From Marsupella aquatica (taxonomy: Eukaryota; Marchantiophyta), in assembly GCA_973895155.1 (NCBI GenBank), contig OZ316893.1:25668001-25732000 (forward strand): DNA of 64,000 bases, given 5' to 3'. The stretch's first letter is position 1. Every line of letters starts with the position of its first letter. The position numbers and the translations under genes were made by a program. Below the pieces are notes generated by a model. The model did no database searches. It was not told the origin of the DNA and was given only the letters and a program-made list of their open reading frames with translations. Positions 34,898 through 46,513 of the stretch are shown here, one piece after another.

Positions 34898-37800
34898 CTA
34901 AAAATCATCATCGCTGCTATGATCTTCTCCGGTATCCTTTTGGTCAATGTCACCCGTCTCCAATGGCTCGTTGTCAATGTCCTCTAAGACCTGAAATATT
35001 CATTTTCATTCATTTCAGCCCTGTAGCTCTGCTTGCCATCAACTCTAACCCTCCTAAGATTGAGTGTTTGCCAATGATTTCAGATGGACATTCAAAAGGT
35101 TGCTTTATTTCTGCTTCAAATGTTCAGGAAGAATCCTCAAGCTGAAGGGGAACGGCCATGACCCCTTGATAGTATTATTGTATTATCTCAAAAGAATGAT
35201 TGGCAAGTTCTTACTTTCATGTTTATATGGAGCAAACATGAAGGCTAGGCATGAGGAGCAACTTAAATCTGGATCTAGGAGAACTAACCTCGGAAATCTC
35301 TGATCCGTCAATGGAAGCATCAAAACCAGAAAGTCCCGGTTTGAAACCATCTTCAATTTGAAAAGCATCTTTGGTGCTTGTTTTGGTACGAGATCTTGAG
35401 CTAAATTCTGAATTCAGAATGGGGTTTGCCAAGGCTTTTAATCCACCATTAGTTGGCGTCATCCACTGCGTTGGTCCCTATCAGAGGCAGTACTTCTGTT
35501 CCATTACCCAAAGTTCCAATTCTAGTCTCAAACATATTTATATTATACCCAAAGCTCAAACATTTGGAATCACAGGGATGATTTGATTTTTTTTAACAGT
35601 CCGGAAACCAGCAAATAAGTTGTGGACTTTTTGCAGGAAATTATAACGCAGTATTTTGACAAAGTTCTTGTCAACTCTGCACCACTACTGAGGTTTGTGA
35701 TTGGTTAAGTGTGTGTCATTTGATGCGTTTTCATAAAAGTACCTTTGGGAGCCCCCTAGAACTCTCTACTGTCATGTTATATTGTGCGGGTGGCTGATCA
35801 GATTTGGCACGAGGATCAAGAATTGTCTTGAAAGAATTGCCATCGAACCACTTCCAGAACATTGTTCCCTCTCCGTCAGAATCTTCTGAGCTCCCTGGAT
35901 TAGGATTTGAACCACCCACTTCTTCTCCACGTAGTATAGAAAGTTCCTAATGAAGAAACACACAGGGGGTTATTCTCACAAGCTAATCATCAAGAAACCA
36001 AGGAATAGAGGTAGTAATGCGTCAATGTCTGTGCTTGATGTTGAAAAGAATGTTAAAAGTTCTAAGTTGTCCCATTAGCATAAACCTCTTCATAGAGTTG
36101 ACGCTGCAGACGACGCATGCGGCAATCAGCTTTGTCCAGTATTTCCTGCTGCTCTTGATTGTGTCCTTCCATTTGTGATTGAAGCAATTGTAGATTGCAA
36201 GACTTTTTGGTATATACTACAAATAATGCTTGCAGATCTTTTTGGAGAGCTTCATACTTGTCCATATATGCAGGCCTGCTCCGATTCAACACAAAAAAAC
36301 ATGCAGGACTTGCATTACCATATATCAACCTGGAAGTTCTATCCATTTGATTTGTTGCAATGTATTATTCAAAGTGTCTGATAAGGATGAGAGATTTTGT
36401 GAAATAAGAAGAAATGTATTTCTTCGTTTCAAGCCTTAAAGTGGACCACATTGCCGAGAGACGACTAGCTCTTGGTTTTAATGTTAAACGATATTAGTAG
36501 GAGTAAATATCATCTTGAAGGATGGTCTCCCTGAGTGACATGTTTTGGATTTCTCTTACAAGGCTAATGGTGGCTTTAGTGTTAAACCATATTAGTAGGA
36601 GTACATATCATCTTTAAGGATGGCTCCCATACATGTTTTGGATTTCTCTTACAAGACTAATAGTGGCTTGGAGAAAGGTTTGGAGTGATTTACAGTTGAG
36701 CAATATTTCAGAAAAGTAATTCAAGTACAGGAAGTACATTACCTAACATTTTGAAGGGTAGAAAGACACTCCTCACCCCTTTCCAGCTCTAGGCGTCGCT
36801 TATCAACTTTACTTTGTAACACTTCTTTGTCCTTTTTGACAGTTTCTTCATCTTGTTGAGCTGATGAAATACTTTCTAGCATGGTACTGATGGCTCCCCT
36901 CAATCCCTGTTCTATCTCATCCATGTCCATGTTCATCATAGTAGCCCGTGATCTGGATTCCTGTCAAGAATGAAAGAGCCATCAATTTGTCCATATCAAC
37001 AACTTCCTTTAATCTCATGTCATTTGGGTTTCCTGCTACAACAACTTACACTGATAGTCTGCTAAAGAACATTGGTCAAAGTGTATATGAGAATCACAAA
37101 CTGGAGACATATGAATCATTTCAGAAAGCCACTTTAGTCTCAAACAAACCTGGATCATGGGTTCTGAGTCAAGTAAGTCACATAAGGAGCTTCCATGCTT
37201 TGAAATCTCATTCACAAGCAGTCTTGTAGCTTTGACATCAAAAGCCTTGATTGATGAGCCCAGCTCCATAGTTTCATACTACCACACATCACAATTTTTC
37301 CGTTATTTATTTTCAACATGTAAATTGCTATGGTGGCTGTCTCCTGCATTTCAGTGCCATAGAATGTGATGCAAAAGTACAAATGCGAGCAACTAGAATT
37401 TTTCTTTAGATCTTACTAGTATGTCCCTTGTCTTTCAAAATTTGTCTCTAATGATTGGTGTTTATAAATCCAATAAACACTTCCAGATGGGGGACAATAG
37501 CTTCAAATCAATATAAAGGATGCATCTTTATGCATGCTTTGAAATTTTTGAAAAAGATCCTTAAGATATGAGGCAGATTTATATTACAGAAACAAACCTC
37601 TGATCTTGTGGCTGTGTTGGTTGCATTTTGCAACAATGAAGCAACTTTTAGGAGCTCTTTCACTGCATAGCCATCTGCAGAGTACAAACGCCTTGGATTC
37701 AACTTTATTCTCGCGCCAGACAACTGAAGAGTGAGGATGTTGTTTTTCAGTCCAAGAAAACCAAAGGTGCTGAGCTAGCTTTAGAGTTTATCAAAAAAGC

Positions 37801-38780
37801 GTATCTAATACCTCTTCTGCTTAGAATCTTGAAGTAATCTTGACAAGGAGCCATACCATGATGTGAGTAGCTTGCTTGAGAAAGGCAACACGCCGCCCAT
37901 CAGTAGATATGTCAAGGTCCAAGTCTATTGTGGGGTCATACCTGAGCAAGAACATCCCAGCATAAGTGGTCAAGGAATTGGATCATGATTAAACCCAGCT
38001 TGGGAGTTCATGAAAATGTAATTAGGAAAGGGTTTCAAGCACTTGATAAGACAAAGTGCAGCTTTCTGCGAGGATATTGTAATTATCCAAGACACAATAA
38101 AAATATTATCAAGTATGTTGTTAAGAATAAATGCTCAAAAAGTTACCTTGTCTCAAGACTGGGGTGAGAGATCATGGTTAAGTTAGGAGTTGTGTCATTT
38201 TAGTTCCACACAGGCAATCACACATTTCACATATGAAAGCACAATTCCTTTGGATTTTGGCATGTTCAATTTTAGTAGCAAAATTTTTGAGTTGTCATAT
38301 CTTTTTGTTTTGCTGGAGAAAAGTCTTCTACTGGATTTCAATTGGATGGAACTATTCCACTAATATGGCACAAGTGGCTTGTTTGAAAACTCTACAACAT
38401 GGTACTCTAGTCTAGGACCCATACGTCAGAGAAGCTTAAACCTCATCATAATTTGAAGCAAAATTGCAAAACCATAGAATTTTGTCCATATGTTTTGGTT
38501 CATTCATGAGCTATTTAAGATGGAGAATACTAATTGGTGTACATTCTCCATGTGGTTGGCAAGGTTTGGTGGTTGTTCATAAGTGGATGCCTTCAACACT
38601 ATCATTGCTACAATTTGGAAAGCTAAAGTAGCTTGAAAGAGGAGAAGAACCTTAATAACAACCAATTCAAGCACTCAGCCACAAGTTCAAAGTTTGGGTA
38701 CCGAAAACTCTCCATTGAAACAAGCCCTGGAAATCCCAGTTTGTGCAATACTGCAACAAGCTCTGCATCTCCATACCACA
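34898..38780 (-). CDS. IFT38: Intraflagellar transport protein IFT38 (CLUAP1/qilin homologue)
   Basis: IFT38 is a coiled-coil subunit of IFT complex B, which carries cargo along the ciliary axoneme. Exons are 38651-about 38780 ([20 protein letters not shown]), 37857-37941 ([12 protein letters not shown]), 37598-37723 ([20 protein letters not shown]), 37150-37278 ([16 protein letters not shown]), 36743-36960 ([20 protein letters not shown]), 36086-36275 ([16 protein letters not shown]), 35743-35946, 35289-35465 and 34898-34990 (ending SSDDDF, then TAG). Every junction is GT-AG and in phase. The order matches animal CLUAP1 throughout: an N-terminal calponin-homology-like NN domain, then coiled coil, then an acidic tail ending in D-F. 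The first coding exon, expected to hold only the starting residues, was not found upstream. It shares strand and pathway with the OFD1-like gene to the left. Confidence 0.93.
36473..36668. repeat. Tandem duplication of about 98 bp in an IFT38 intron
   Basis: The units begin at about 36473 and 36571 and share AATATTAGTAGGAGTA-like and CATGTTTTGGATTTCTCTTA blocks. They lie in the intron between the exons at 36743 and 36275. Confidence 0.85.
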
Positions 38781-38784
38781 CTCC

Positions 38785-41700
38785 AATAATCAATAATGGA
38801 AAGCAAAAGGCACAAATCTGTTCATTGTTTTTTAACTACACAGAAGATGGTTCTACTGCATTACACAAAATTGTTTGTTGTACATATTTTGAATTTAACA
38901 TTATTCTCCAAAGTTATCCTCATTCAAACACACATGAAGAAGTCGATGGTAGGTACTGCCCAAAAATTCATACAAAAGTAATAGTGTATTCGGCAAATTA
39001 TATGTACCACGAAGATTGCTCACCTACAGTCCATTCAGCTACTTAGCAGTGCACACATTTCAACAACCCAGTGAAATCATAAGAAGCTTAAAAAGACAAA
39101 CAGCAATATCTGACCCAACGATTTAGGAGATCAAAAAGTTGCCAACTATGAGAGGAAAAGTGTTAGAATTCTAGTAATAATGTTCAGCTCCATGCAAATC
39201 CTATGATGGAGTATGGAACCTGATCGGCAGAGATGAGAGGAATTTATGCAAAAGAAAAGTGTGAAAATAAGGTTCGTTGTGCAAACTAATATATGGAGTA
39301 CTGGACTCTTATCTGTGAACACATGATCATCAACAATAACTAACTTCAGTTTGAGAAGCTACAGTCACATTGATAGTTTACAATAAGTGGGAGTGTCAAA
39401 TGTCACAAATGACTCGTTGTCTAAGATCAACTTTCACTCAGTCCTTGCATTCTTTTGGCACAGGGGCTGTCAAAATTAGGAGGATTTCCAAGTCAATAAA
39501 GACTCCATTGATAAATATGTGTATGCTGACAAAGGAGATAACTCAAATTTCTTTTCAGCTAGCTGTTCTAAACTACACATTTGAGCTGCCTCCAAAACAA
39601 GAATATATCATAGTTTGAGCCCTGTCTTTCAGAATTTCTAGGAGGCTATTGTATCATAATTAAATTAAATTGAATTGAATTGAAGATTTGAGGCCAAACC
39701 AAGGTTGGATCTTTCATCTTGATCCTCTCTAATTTGATCCTGGCATATGAGGGTGACAAGTCAACAAATTTCTAAGTGGAAACCTAATTGTGGGCTCATA
39801 CCCTCTTGCAAACTTTGTTCAGCTTTGTGACTCAGGAACCCGAAAATAATAATAGCCTTATGCAAGTGTTGTTGGAAAAGGGGAGCATGTTAGTTCTTGT
39901 GAGTGGATGCCTATTAATGGATGACAGCTAAATCAATTGAGCTTGTTGTGGATGAAATATGACAAGGTGGGCAGGAAGAGATCTTACTCCTGATATCTGC
40001 GAAAGACATACTGCTGGAAAAGTTTCCACAATGTTGATTGAAGTCCCCTTTGCCCTAGTAGTCACCTCAAAAGTTAGAGTTTTCTACCCTTATGTACGCA
40101 GTGTATTAATTCAATTGTGCAATCATGCACAATTATAAATCAAGATCATCACAAAAGAGGGAAAAGTAGAAAATAATTTGAATAAGGCAGTACCAATTTT
40201 GCAGAGATGAGGAGGCTGGAAAAGTTAGCCCAAAAGTAGTTATAAGTAAAATGTTTGCTGTTGCAAGGTGACTTAAATTTCTGCATGACACCTAATTAAG
40301 AATCAAGTTGAGATCTATCCTTCAAAGATACACTGTCCACTGCAATAAGTGTTACACTAATTCTTATAAAGAAAGTTTTGGGCTCTACTCATGAATTAAT
40401 GGCACTAACACAATTCTGTTATAACACTAATTCCACACTGCATGTATGTGTTACTTTATGCCTGGCTAGCATAAAAACCAGCCAAGGTGACTCCCTACTG
40501 GCCTATGGGGTAAGGAAAGTTGGCAACTGCATCTGCTTTGGTTTGCAGCCTGCTGGCTAATAGTCTTTGGTTGAGAGTAAGTTTAGTGGCTAATCCCAAA
40601 ATTTAGCAGTGCACTCAGGTGGCAAATGGTAACTTGAACAGCTCCACTAGCTCATTCTTAGGAAACTCCGCTAGCTCATTGTCAACGACTACCAACTATG
40701 TACATTGCATGGTAATGAGCAGCAGGCGAACAACCCTTATCTTGCCTAGAGCTTGCTGGTGAATGGTGCCAGCCCTTGATCCTGATTTGGCAAATGGCTA
40801 CCATTTTTCCGAGCCCGAGTATCATTAGCCCGAGTATCATTAGCCAGCCCATTTTCTAGGTAAGTTGTTGGTGAATTTTTGCCCACAAAAATATGGCTGC
40901 TGGCTAGTACAGCTGCTACAGACTTGGCAGTTCTTGTGAGCTAAGGCACACTTGAAAGGATAGAGGATGGGTCCTGCACAAGCCCTAAGCCTGGACCATC
41001 CTTTAATTTCACTGTGCTGCATAGAGGATCACTAAGTCTGCACACATTTGACAATATTGTAATTTTTATTGTGGAGCGAACTGGCACAGTATAGGAGAAA
41101 AGTGAATGAGATGTGAAAATAGGGGGAGGTCTTGGACACCTCCCCCTCATATATGGCCAGTGGTGGTAGTTTAGTTTTACTTGAAAAGGGCAAATTAATA
41201 AGGGGCAGGGGCAGCCATTTTTGGAAAATTTGCAAAGATGAGAACTAGCTCTTAAAGCAGGGCAGGAATTCTACAATACAGACACACATGAAGTCTAGCT
41301 ATGGAGTACTGATAATCAATAGTCCAGTCATTCTGGCAAATGCTCCAATTTAGCCTAGAAGTCTAGATATGGAGTACTGGTAATCAATTGTCCAGTGATT
41401 CTGGCAAATGCTCCCCCACAATGGATTCCATGGTGGCGAATGACACAGATTCTTAGAAAAATTTAGCTGAGTATCACTCGCATCCTTGTTTTTAAGTGAT
41501 TGGCACAGTTGTGCCCACGCAAAAATGCGGGTAGAAGGAAAAACTAGTGTACTTCATTTGTCTTCACCTTTTTATGAACACTCAAAGTACAGTAGGGTAG
41601 GTAGCTCGTCTTCATTCTCTACAAAGTTAGGAAAGACTTCTGTGTGCTCTATTTTACGTCGGTAAAACAAATTGGCACACGAAATCAACGCAATTAAAAC

Positions 41701-43060
41701 GGAGGACATTGTGACAGAAAAGAACCATTCCATTCTTCACAATGTATAGCATCAAAACAGGTGTCTGGCCTTGAGTCTTTACCTCTCAGAGTAAACTTAA
41801 AATATTTTTCAGTGGAAGCTTTTTATTGTGAAGAGTATCAAGACAGGTGTCCTAACCTGACCTCTCAATTAGAGCCTGTCTCCATTAAATTGATAATAAT
41901 TCAAGCTATCTTCCTGCAAAGCTTGAAGTGACCCTGATAGGACCCCTCCACCCATATTTTAAAGCTAGCCATCCCCTCTTTCTTCGTGAGCTCCATGGAA
42001 GGTTAGAGTAAAAGTTTTCCATTGTGGTAGGTCCAAAAATTCTGAGTCATTATGGCAAACCACGCTGTTCCTCAGAGGTACATGTGAGGAGAATTTACAA
42101 AAAACAGTAAGGTAACACAAGCATAGACTATCAGTGATGCATATCAGACCTTGTGGAATGAACTAGATCCTGGTTGCTACCCAGGTACCACTTTTGCTCC
42201 AGAGGTCCGGCAATGTCAGGGAAGGTAATTGCATGATAGTGCTTGGGTGAAGGCTGAATTCCACGTTTTTGTCGATGACCACACTCTACATAAACGTTTG
42301 AAGATAAGAACATCTAAACGTCAGGGTACCTTAACTGAATGAACCTTAGTAGAGATTTAATGAAAAAGGTGAGGTTGAGTGAGCTGATGCTAGAGGAAGT
42401 TGTAGAGCCTTAATTTGATGGAGCAAACATTTTGAAAAGGTAGCACTGATCAGCAGACACAGGATGTTTTAGGTTCTGCTAAACGGTTCAGCCATTTCCG
42501 TGCAATAGTATGCCTGTCAATGATAGAGTCAGGGAGGAAATCGTTCATATTTGATGGATGAATGAACTAGGCATTTAATAAAGTAAGCTGATGAGGCACC
42601 CACATCTATTGGTGAAGAAAGGAGATGGATGCACCTGGTACACAATAAAACATCATTATAAGTAGTGCTAGAAAAGTCCCCTCAAGGCTCGGCACATACT
42701 TGTGCTAGTCATCTGTTTTAATGGAATTCTATCGCTCAAACATTCGAAGGTAAACGTGGCTGAACCTTGATGTCTCCAAAACATATTCCTCCCTTGCTGA
42801 TTCATACTACTCTCCTAGTATCGAACGAGATGAAAATGAGATGGGACATGCTTCATCTTCAGCTTCTGAGGCATCTGTGGAAAACTGCTTCCTTGGAAGT
42901 TGAAAAGTTTTGTGAACACAAATGTCTTCTAGTTGATCCAACAAGAAGCATTGCAATTTCAGATTTGACAACGTCAAGTGAGGCAGATGTTTGACGGGCG
43001 CAAAAAGAGATTACCTTGTAAAGTCCAGACGGAGGGACATTTTGAAGAGTCAAACCTAGA
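38785..43060. other. Long stretch upstream of IFT38 exon 2; intron and/or spacer
   Basis: No family-supported exon was seen on either strand. It should contain the missing IFT38 first exon and promoter. Internal repeats include a 16-bp doublet (GCCCGAGTATCATTA) at about 40815-40850 and an imperfect duplication with AAAACAGGTGTCTGG-like sequence near 41755 and 41845. Confidence 0.5.
41290..41412. repeat. 68-bp tandem duplication
   Basis: The unit starting GAAGTCTAGCTATGGAGTAC occurs at 41290 and 41358 with few changes. Confidence 0.9.
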
Positions 43061-43072
43061 GATACTCCGAGA

Positions 43073-43954
43073 TCAAAGTAGGAAGATCAAGAGTCCCAGT
43101 AACAAAGCTGCCAAAACAGTATACTTCAAAGCTGAAAGAACAATTGTAATCACCACTAGGATAAGCTGTGAGAAAATCTTGAACAACGCCAAAGTCAGCA
43201 AAGCTGTGAAACCCAGTGCTACCAAATTCTCCCAAGTGGGATCCAACAAGCCCCTCCAGTCGAATCTCAAGCTCTCCAGATCTTGAAGGAGTAATTCCTC
43301 CTTAGCACCCAATGTGTTATCCTCGTTTTTCTGTCCTAGCTCCCAAATTTTCCTCCAAAAACCTGGCTTTGAACCTTCATTTTGGAGTGAAGTTTCATTG
43401 CGGTCTGCCTCATCCTCCCTACTACTGTCACCCTCTGCCTCCTCCTCTCTACTAACCTCGCCAATTTCACCCCCACTTTCCTGACTGTCTGCACCCTGCT
43501 CATCACCATTTATTTTGCTGTCATTCTGCTCCTCTAGGGTCTCCTTGTCCGTGTCATTTGTTTCCTCGTCTGAGCTGCTCTCACTATCATCCCTTCTGTT
43601 TGCCCTTCTTTTTCGTAGGGACTGGCGATTGACACTGACACCGGCTCTCTTCTCCACCTTGATGCCATTCCGACCGCCCAGCTGAAATTTCCTCCCCTCT
43701 ACTCCAAAATGGGAACAAAACCCACTGCCCAGTTTCTTCTCACCATTCTCAAAGCTCTCGGAGGCGCCCGTATGTGCCCTGACCGCTCCACAACTGCCCG
43801 TCGTCCTCCTATTCCCAGAATTTCTAAAAGAGCGCTCGCTATGGCCTCCGATCGAGATCCTCACCTGAGTTGCGGATGTCTGCCGAGAAGCAACAGGTCC
43901 AAGAACAGGACCGACAATCGTGGCTGAAACAGCGGCCATCTCCATCACCACCAA
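43073..43954 (-). CDS. Probable plastid-targeted membrane protein, 293 aa, single exon
   Basis: The open frame runs uninterrupted from ATG 43954 to the stop at 43073. Residues 1-75 are rich in Ser, Arg, Thr and Gly with few acids, resembling a chloroplast transit peptide. A basic patch (RQSLRKRRANRR) precedes an acidic, low-complexity region of about 80 residues (ESSSDEETNDTD and similar). Then follow LRFDWRGLLDPTWENLVALG and two adjacent hydrophobic helices to the C-terminus. The build suggests a stroma-exposed acidic linker with a C-terminal membrane anchor. I do not recognise a named family. In-frame methionines at residues 4 and 6 are alternative starts. Length and domain contrast argue against a chance frame. 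Confidence 0.7.
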   Translation of the reverse strand: MVVMEMAAVSATIVGPVLGPVASRQTSATQVRISIGGHSERSFRNSGNRRTTGSCGAVRAHTGASESFENGEKKLGSGFCSHFGVEGRKFQLGGRNGIKVEKRAGVSVNRQSLRKRRANRRDDSESSSDEETNDTDKETLEEQNDSKINGDEQGADSQESGGEIGEVSREEEAEGDSSREDEADRNETSLQNEGSKPGFWRKIWELGQKNEDNTLGAKEELLLQDLESLRFDWRGLLDPTWENLVALGFTALLTLALFKIFSQLILVVITIVLSALKYTVLAALLLGLLIFLL

Positions 43955-44109
43955 CAGCAGCTACCCAAAAAATGGTACCAAAATGATACCATGGTACCAA
44001 ATGCTACTAGAGTCGCGACCTCTGCCCAACACTGCTCTGTGACTCCTTGAGGCACAATGGGTGGTGCTGCTGCCCCGTTACCGGTCAACCTCCCCAACCT
44101 CCCCTGTCA

Positions 44110-44155
44110 ATAATCACACCTCAAAATGTCGATAATCACACATCAAAATGTACTA
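44110..44155. repeat. Short tandem doublet near 44.1 kb
   Basis: TCGATAATCACAC followed by TCAAAATG is repeated twice. No gene lies between 43.96 and 44.5 kb. Confidence 0.75.
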
Positions 44156-44560
44156 GTAACATAGAGTGTGCACCTATTTCAACCAAGAGTGTTTCAAGTT
44201 TCATAGATTTTTGAGTTTTCTTGCAAAAGGTGTTCTGTTATGACCACGTCCATGGGGCGTTCTCCCATAACATCAAGAGCAGCAGGCGTTACATTTTCAT
44301 AGGGTCCCTCTGCTGCTCACAGTTTGTTTTCTTCAGCCATCCCTCCTGCTATTTGCCTAAGATGCCTCGCAAATATTTCCCAGCTGAATCCTGAGCATCC
44401 CTGCCCTAAAGAAGATATATACCTGATACACAATGGTCTCTCATCAGAGTATTCATGAGGTCAATCTCAGTTGGATTTATATCTGCACTTAAGTATCCAT
44501 TCTCGCAGACATTCTTCTGAGATCAGACAGCGCGCGAGATCAGACAGCGAGAGTGAAGAC

Positions 44561-45482
44561 GAAATCAAATCAGACGAGCAGCATCAAGTCCAGTCCACCA
44601 AGCTCGCGCGATCAGACAGCGAGATCAGATCGAGAGCTAAGATCCACAGCAGCTCGAGCTTTCCACCCGCCGCAGCCGCCCTTTGCCCCCTCGAATTTGA
44701 TCGTCTCGCATCGGGATTCTCCAATTTATAAATTCGACCAATATCCTCTGTTTCAAAAATCCCTCGCCAATAATACGTGATCGATCGCCTATTCAAAAAA
44801 AGCTCCCGCATTATTCCGCACTGAATGCCAGGCCGTATGGACACGTTATCTACGATGACAACGATGATCTCGACGACAAACTGTCGAAGGAAGAAACTCA
44901 CCGTTCGGATCATTTATCAGCTTCTTCCCGCGGGCCATCGCCGAAGACATGAGCCGACTCAGAAGTCACACAAATTTCTCCGAACTCAATCGAGAGCACT
45001 CAGCCCTCTCTCTCCTCCAAAACACAGCCAGTCAATTCGGCAGTGCAAACGCACGCCACCGATGTCAATCAGAATGCGAACCAATTCCGAACTCTCTCCT
45101 GGTCGATATGGCACTCCCTCGGCCTCCTCTCCCCTCTTCTAAATACGTCAATTCGGCAGCGCACACGCACGTCAACGACGCCAATCAAATACCACCGTAA
45201 TGCGAACCAATTCCCGCCGCGTTGGCGCCGATCGAGCACGCACTCACTCACTCACTCACTCACTCCCTCAGGAAGACACTTCGGCAGAGTGGCAAACGCA
45301 ACAACGCACGTCAACGAAATCAAATCAGACGAGCAGCATCAAATCAGACGAGCAGCATCAAGTCCAGTCCACCAAGCTCGCGCGATCAAACAGCGAGATC
45401 AGATCGAGAGCTAAGATCCACAGCAGCTCGAGCTTTCCACCCGCCGCAGCCGCCCTTTGCCCCCTCGAATTTGATCGTCTCA
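44561..45482. repeat. Pair of about 150-bp direct repeats flanking a degenerate GC-rich repeat
   Basis: Sequence starting GAAATCAAATCAGACGAGCA and ending in TTTGATCGTCTC occurs at 44561-44710 and about 45316-45482; the second has an extra 16-bp CAAATCAGACGAGCAG-type unit near its start and otherwise one or two differences. Between them, TTCGGCAG(T/C)GCA and AATGCGAACCAATTCC blocks recur near 45030, 45150 and 45280. The repeats lack TG...CA ends, so they are not typical LTRs. Long open frames here follow from low stop-codon density in GC-rich repeats. Confidence 0.8.
45239..45270. repeat. (CACT)n microsatellite
   Basis: Six or more uninterrupted CACT units. Confidence 0.9.
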
Positions 45483-45499
45483 CAATGTGAGCCTTGCCC

Positions 45500-45645
45500 T
45501 GCGTTCGCCAGCCCTTCCCCAGCCCTTCGCCCTTCGCCCTTCGCCCTGCGCCAGCCCCTTGCCCTGCGCCAGCCCTTCCCCAGCCCTTCGCCCTTCGCCC
45601 TGCGCCAGCCCCTTGCCCTGCGCCAGCCCCTTCTCGTCGACCCCT
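45500..45645. repeat. GC-rich minisatellite of CGCCCTTCGCCCT/GCGCCAGCCCCTT units
   Basis: Short units built from GCCCTTC, GCCCTGC and GCCAGCCC alternate, and a block of about 60 bp is itself duplicated (about 45515-45565 and 45575-45630). At 45660-45880 a second set of repeats, CCCCTTGCCCCACTGCATA followed by ACTTTTTTATCCC, appears two to three times. All six frames are open because of composition. Confidence 0.85.
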
Positions 45646-46316
45646 TGCCTTTCGCGAGCCCTTCCCCTTGCCCCCACTGCATTGGATACCCCTCCCCTTG
45701 CCCCACTGCACGGAACTTTTTTATCCCTTTCACATTGCCCCAACTTTTTTATCTCCTGCATAGGATAAAATCCCTCCCCTTGGATACCCCTCCCCTTGGA
45801 TACCCATCCCCTTGCCCCACTGCATAGGGAACTTTTTTATCCCTTTCACATTGCCTCAACTTTTTTATCTCCTACATAGGACAAAATAACTTTTCATGTT
45901 GAAGCGAAAAAATGTCAAAACAGGAAAGAAAAAGATCAAAGAGGGAAAAGATGTTAAGAGTGAGAAAAAAAATGTCATGATCAAATAACGATGTAAATGT
46001 GAGAAAAAAAATGTGGCAGTAAAGATATTGAGGATAAATAAATATGCTAAGATTGGTCTCAATAATACAAGAGTCTCGAAATAAAGTATATACATGTCTC
46101 AAAATACATCTAAGGTCCTTTTTGGTCCCTTCACAACGTGTGAAACATTATAGCAGTCCAGTATTGCAAGTTCATTTTATTGCAGTCCGTCGTATTGCAG
46201 TTGGTAGGTATGGCAGACAAAAGTATCTCTTCGGTCCCCCGTCACATGGCTGAACATAGTTCAACAAAAACCCATCAGTTTTGTGTGATGGAAGCACAGA
46301 GCAGTGTGCGGCGAAG

Positions 46317-46324
46317 TATATAAT
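46317..46324 (+). promoter_or_regulatory. TATA box of the U1 snRNA gene
   Basis: TATATAAT lies at -30 to -23 relative to the U1 5' end, the spacing expected for a plant Pol II snRNA promoter. No perfect plant USE (RTCCCACATCG) is visible at the expected distance; only a weak CCCATCAG similarity occurs near 46271. Confidence 0.65.
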
Positions 46325-46346
46325 CCTCCGTCGAAGATGGAGAAGC

Positions 46347-46504
46347 ATACTTACCTGGGCGGGACCAATCGGTGATCCACAAGGCCGATGATCTAGACTG
46401 AGCTGCCTCATTGCACCACGACGCGGCAAAGTCTACCATTTCCCCAAGGGGAAAATGGACGTCATAATTTGTGCACGCGGGGGCTCGCGTTCGCGCGGCC
46501 TTCA
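46347..46504 (+). ncRNA. U1: U1 spliceosomal snRNA
   Basis: U1 pairs with the 5' splice site at the first step of splicing. The RNA starts with ATACTTACCTG, the invariant 5' splice-site-pairing end. Stem-loop I is closed by ATCGG/CCGAT. Stem-loop II carries the ATTGCAC loop bound by U1A. Stem-loop III is CCATTTCCCC/GGGGAAAATGG. A Sm site (ATAATTTGTG) follows, then stem-loop IV with CGCGTTCGCG. A TATA box lies upstream and an AGTNNAA 3' box downstream. The stem-loop I loop reads GATCCACAAGG, where GATCA(A/T)GAAGG is usual, so the U1-70K site may be altered. The 3' end is approximate. Intact stems and signals suggest an active gene or a recent variant copy. Confidence 0.88.
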
Positions 46505-46506
46505 CC

Positions 46507-46513
46507 AGTCTAA
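46507..46513 (+). terminator. snRNA 3' box (AGTCTAA)
   Basis: It matches the plant Pol II snRNA 3'-end signal CA...AGTNNAA just past stem-loop IV of U1. Confidence 0.6.

Noticed and set aside
35880-35920. GATTTGAACC phrase resembling a tRNA T-arm (minus)
   Set aside because: It lies within the IFT38 acidic-tail exon and no acceptor or anticodon arms surround it.
44561-45482. LTR pair of a small retrotransposon (TRIM-like)
   Set aside because: The repeats lack TG...CA ends, primer-binding site and polypurine tract; internal sequence is itself repetitive.
45222-45827. 201-codon open frame rich in Pro, Ala and Ser
   Set aside because: Results from the GC-rich minisatellite; the opposite strand and other frames are equally open.
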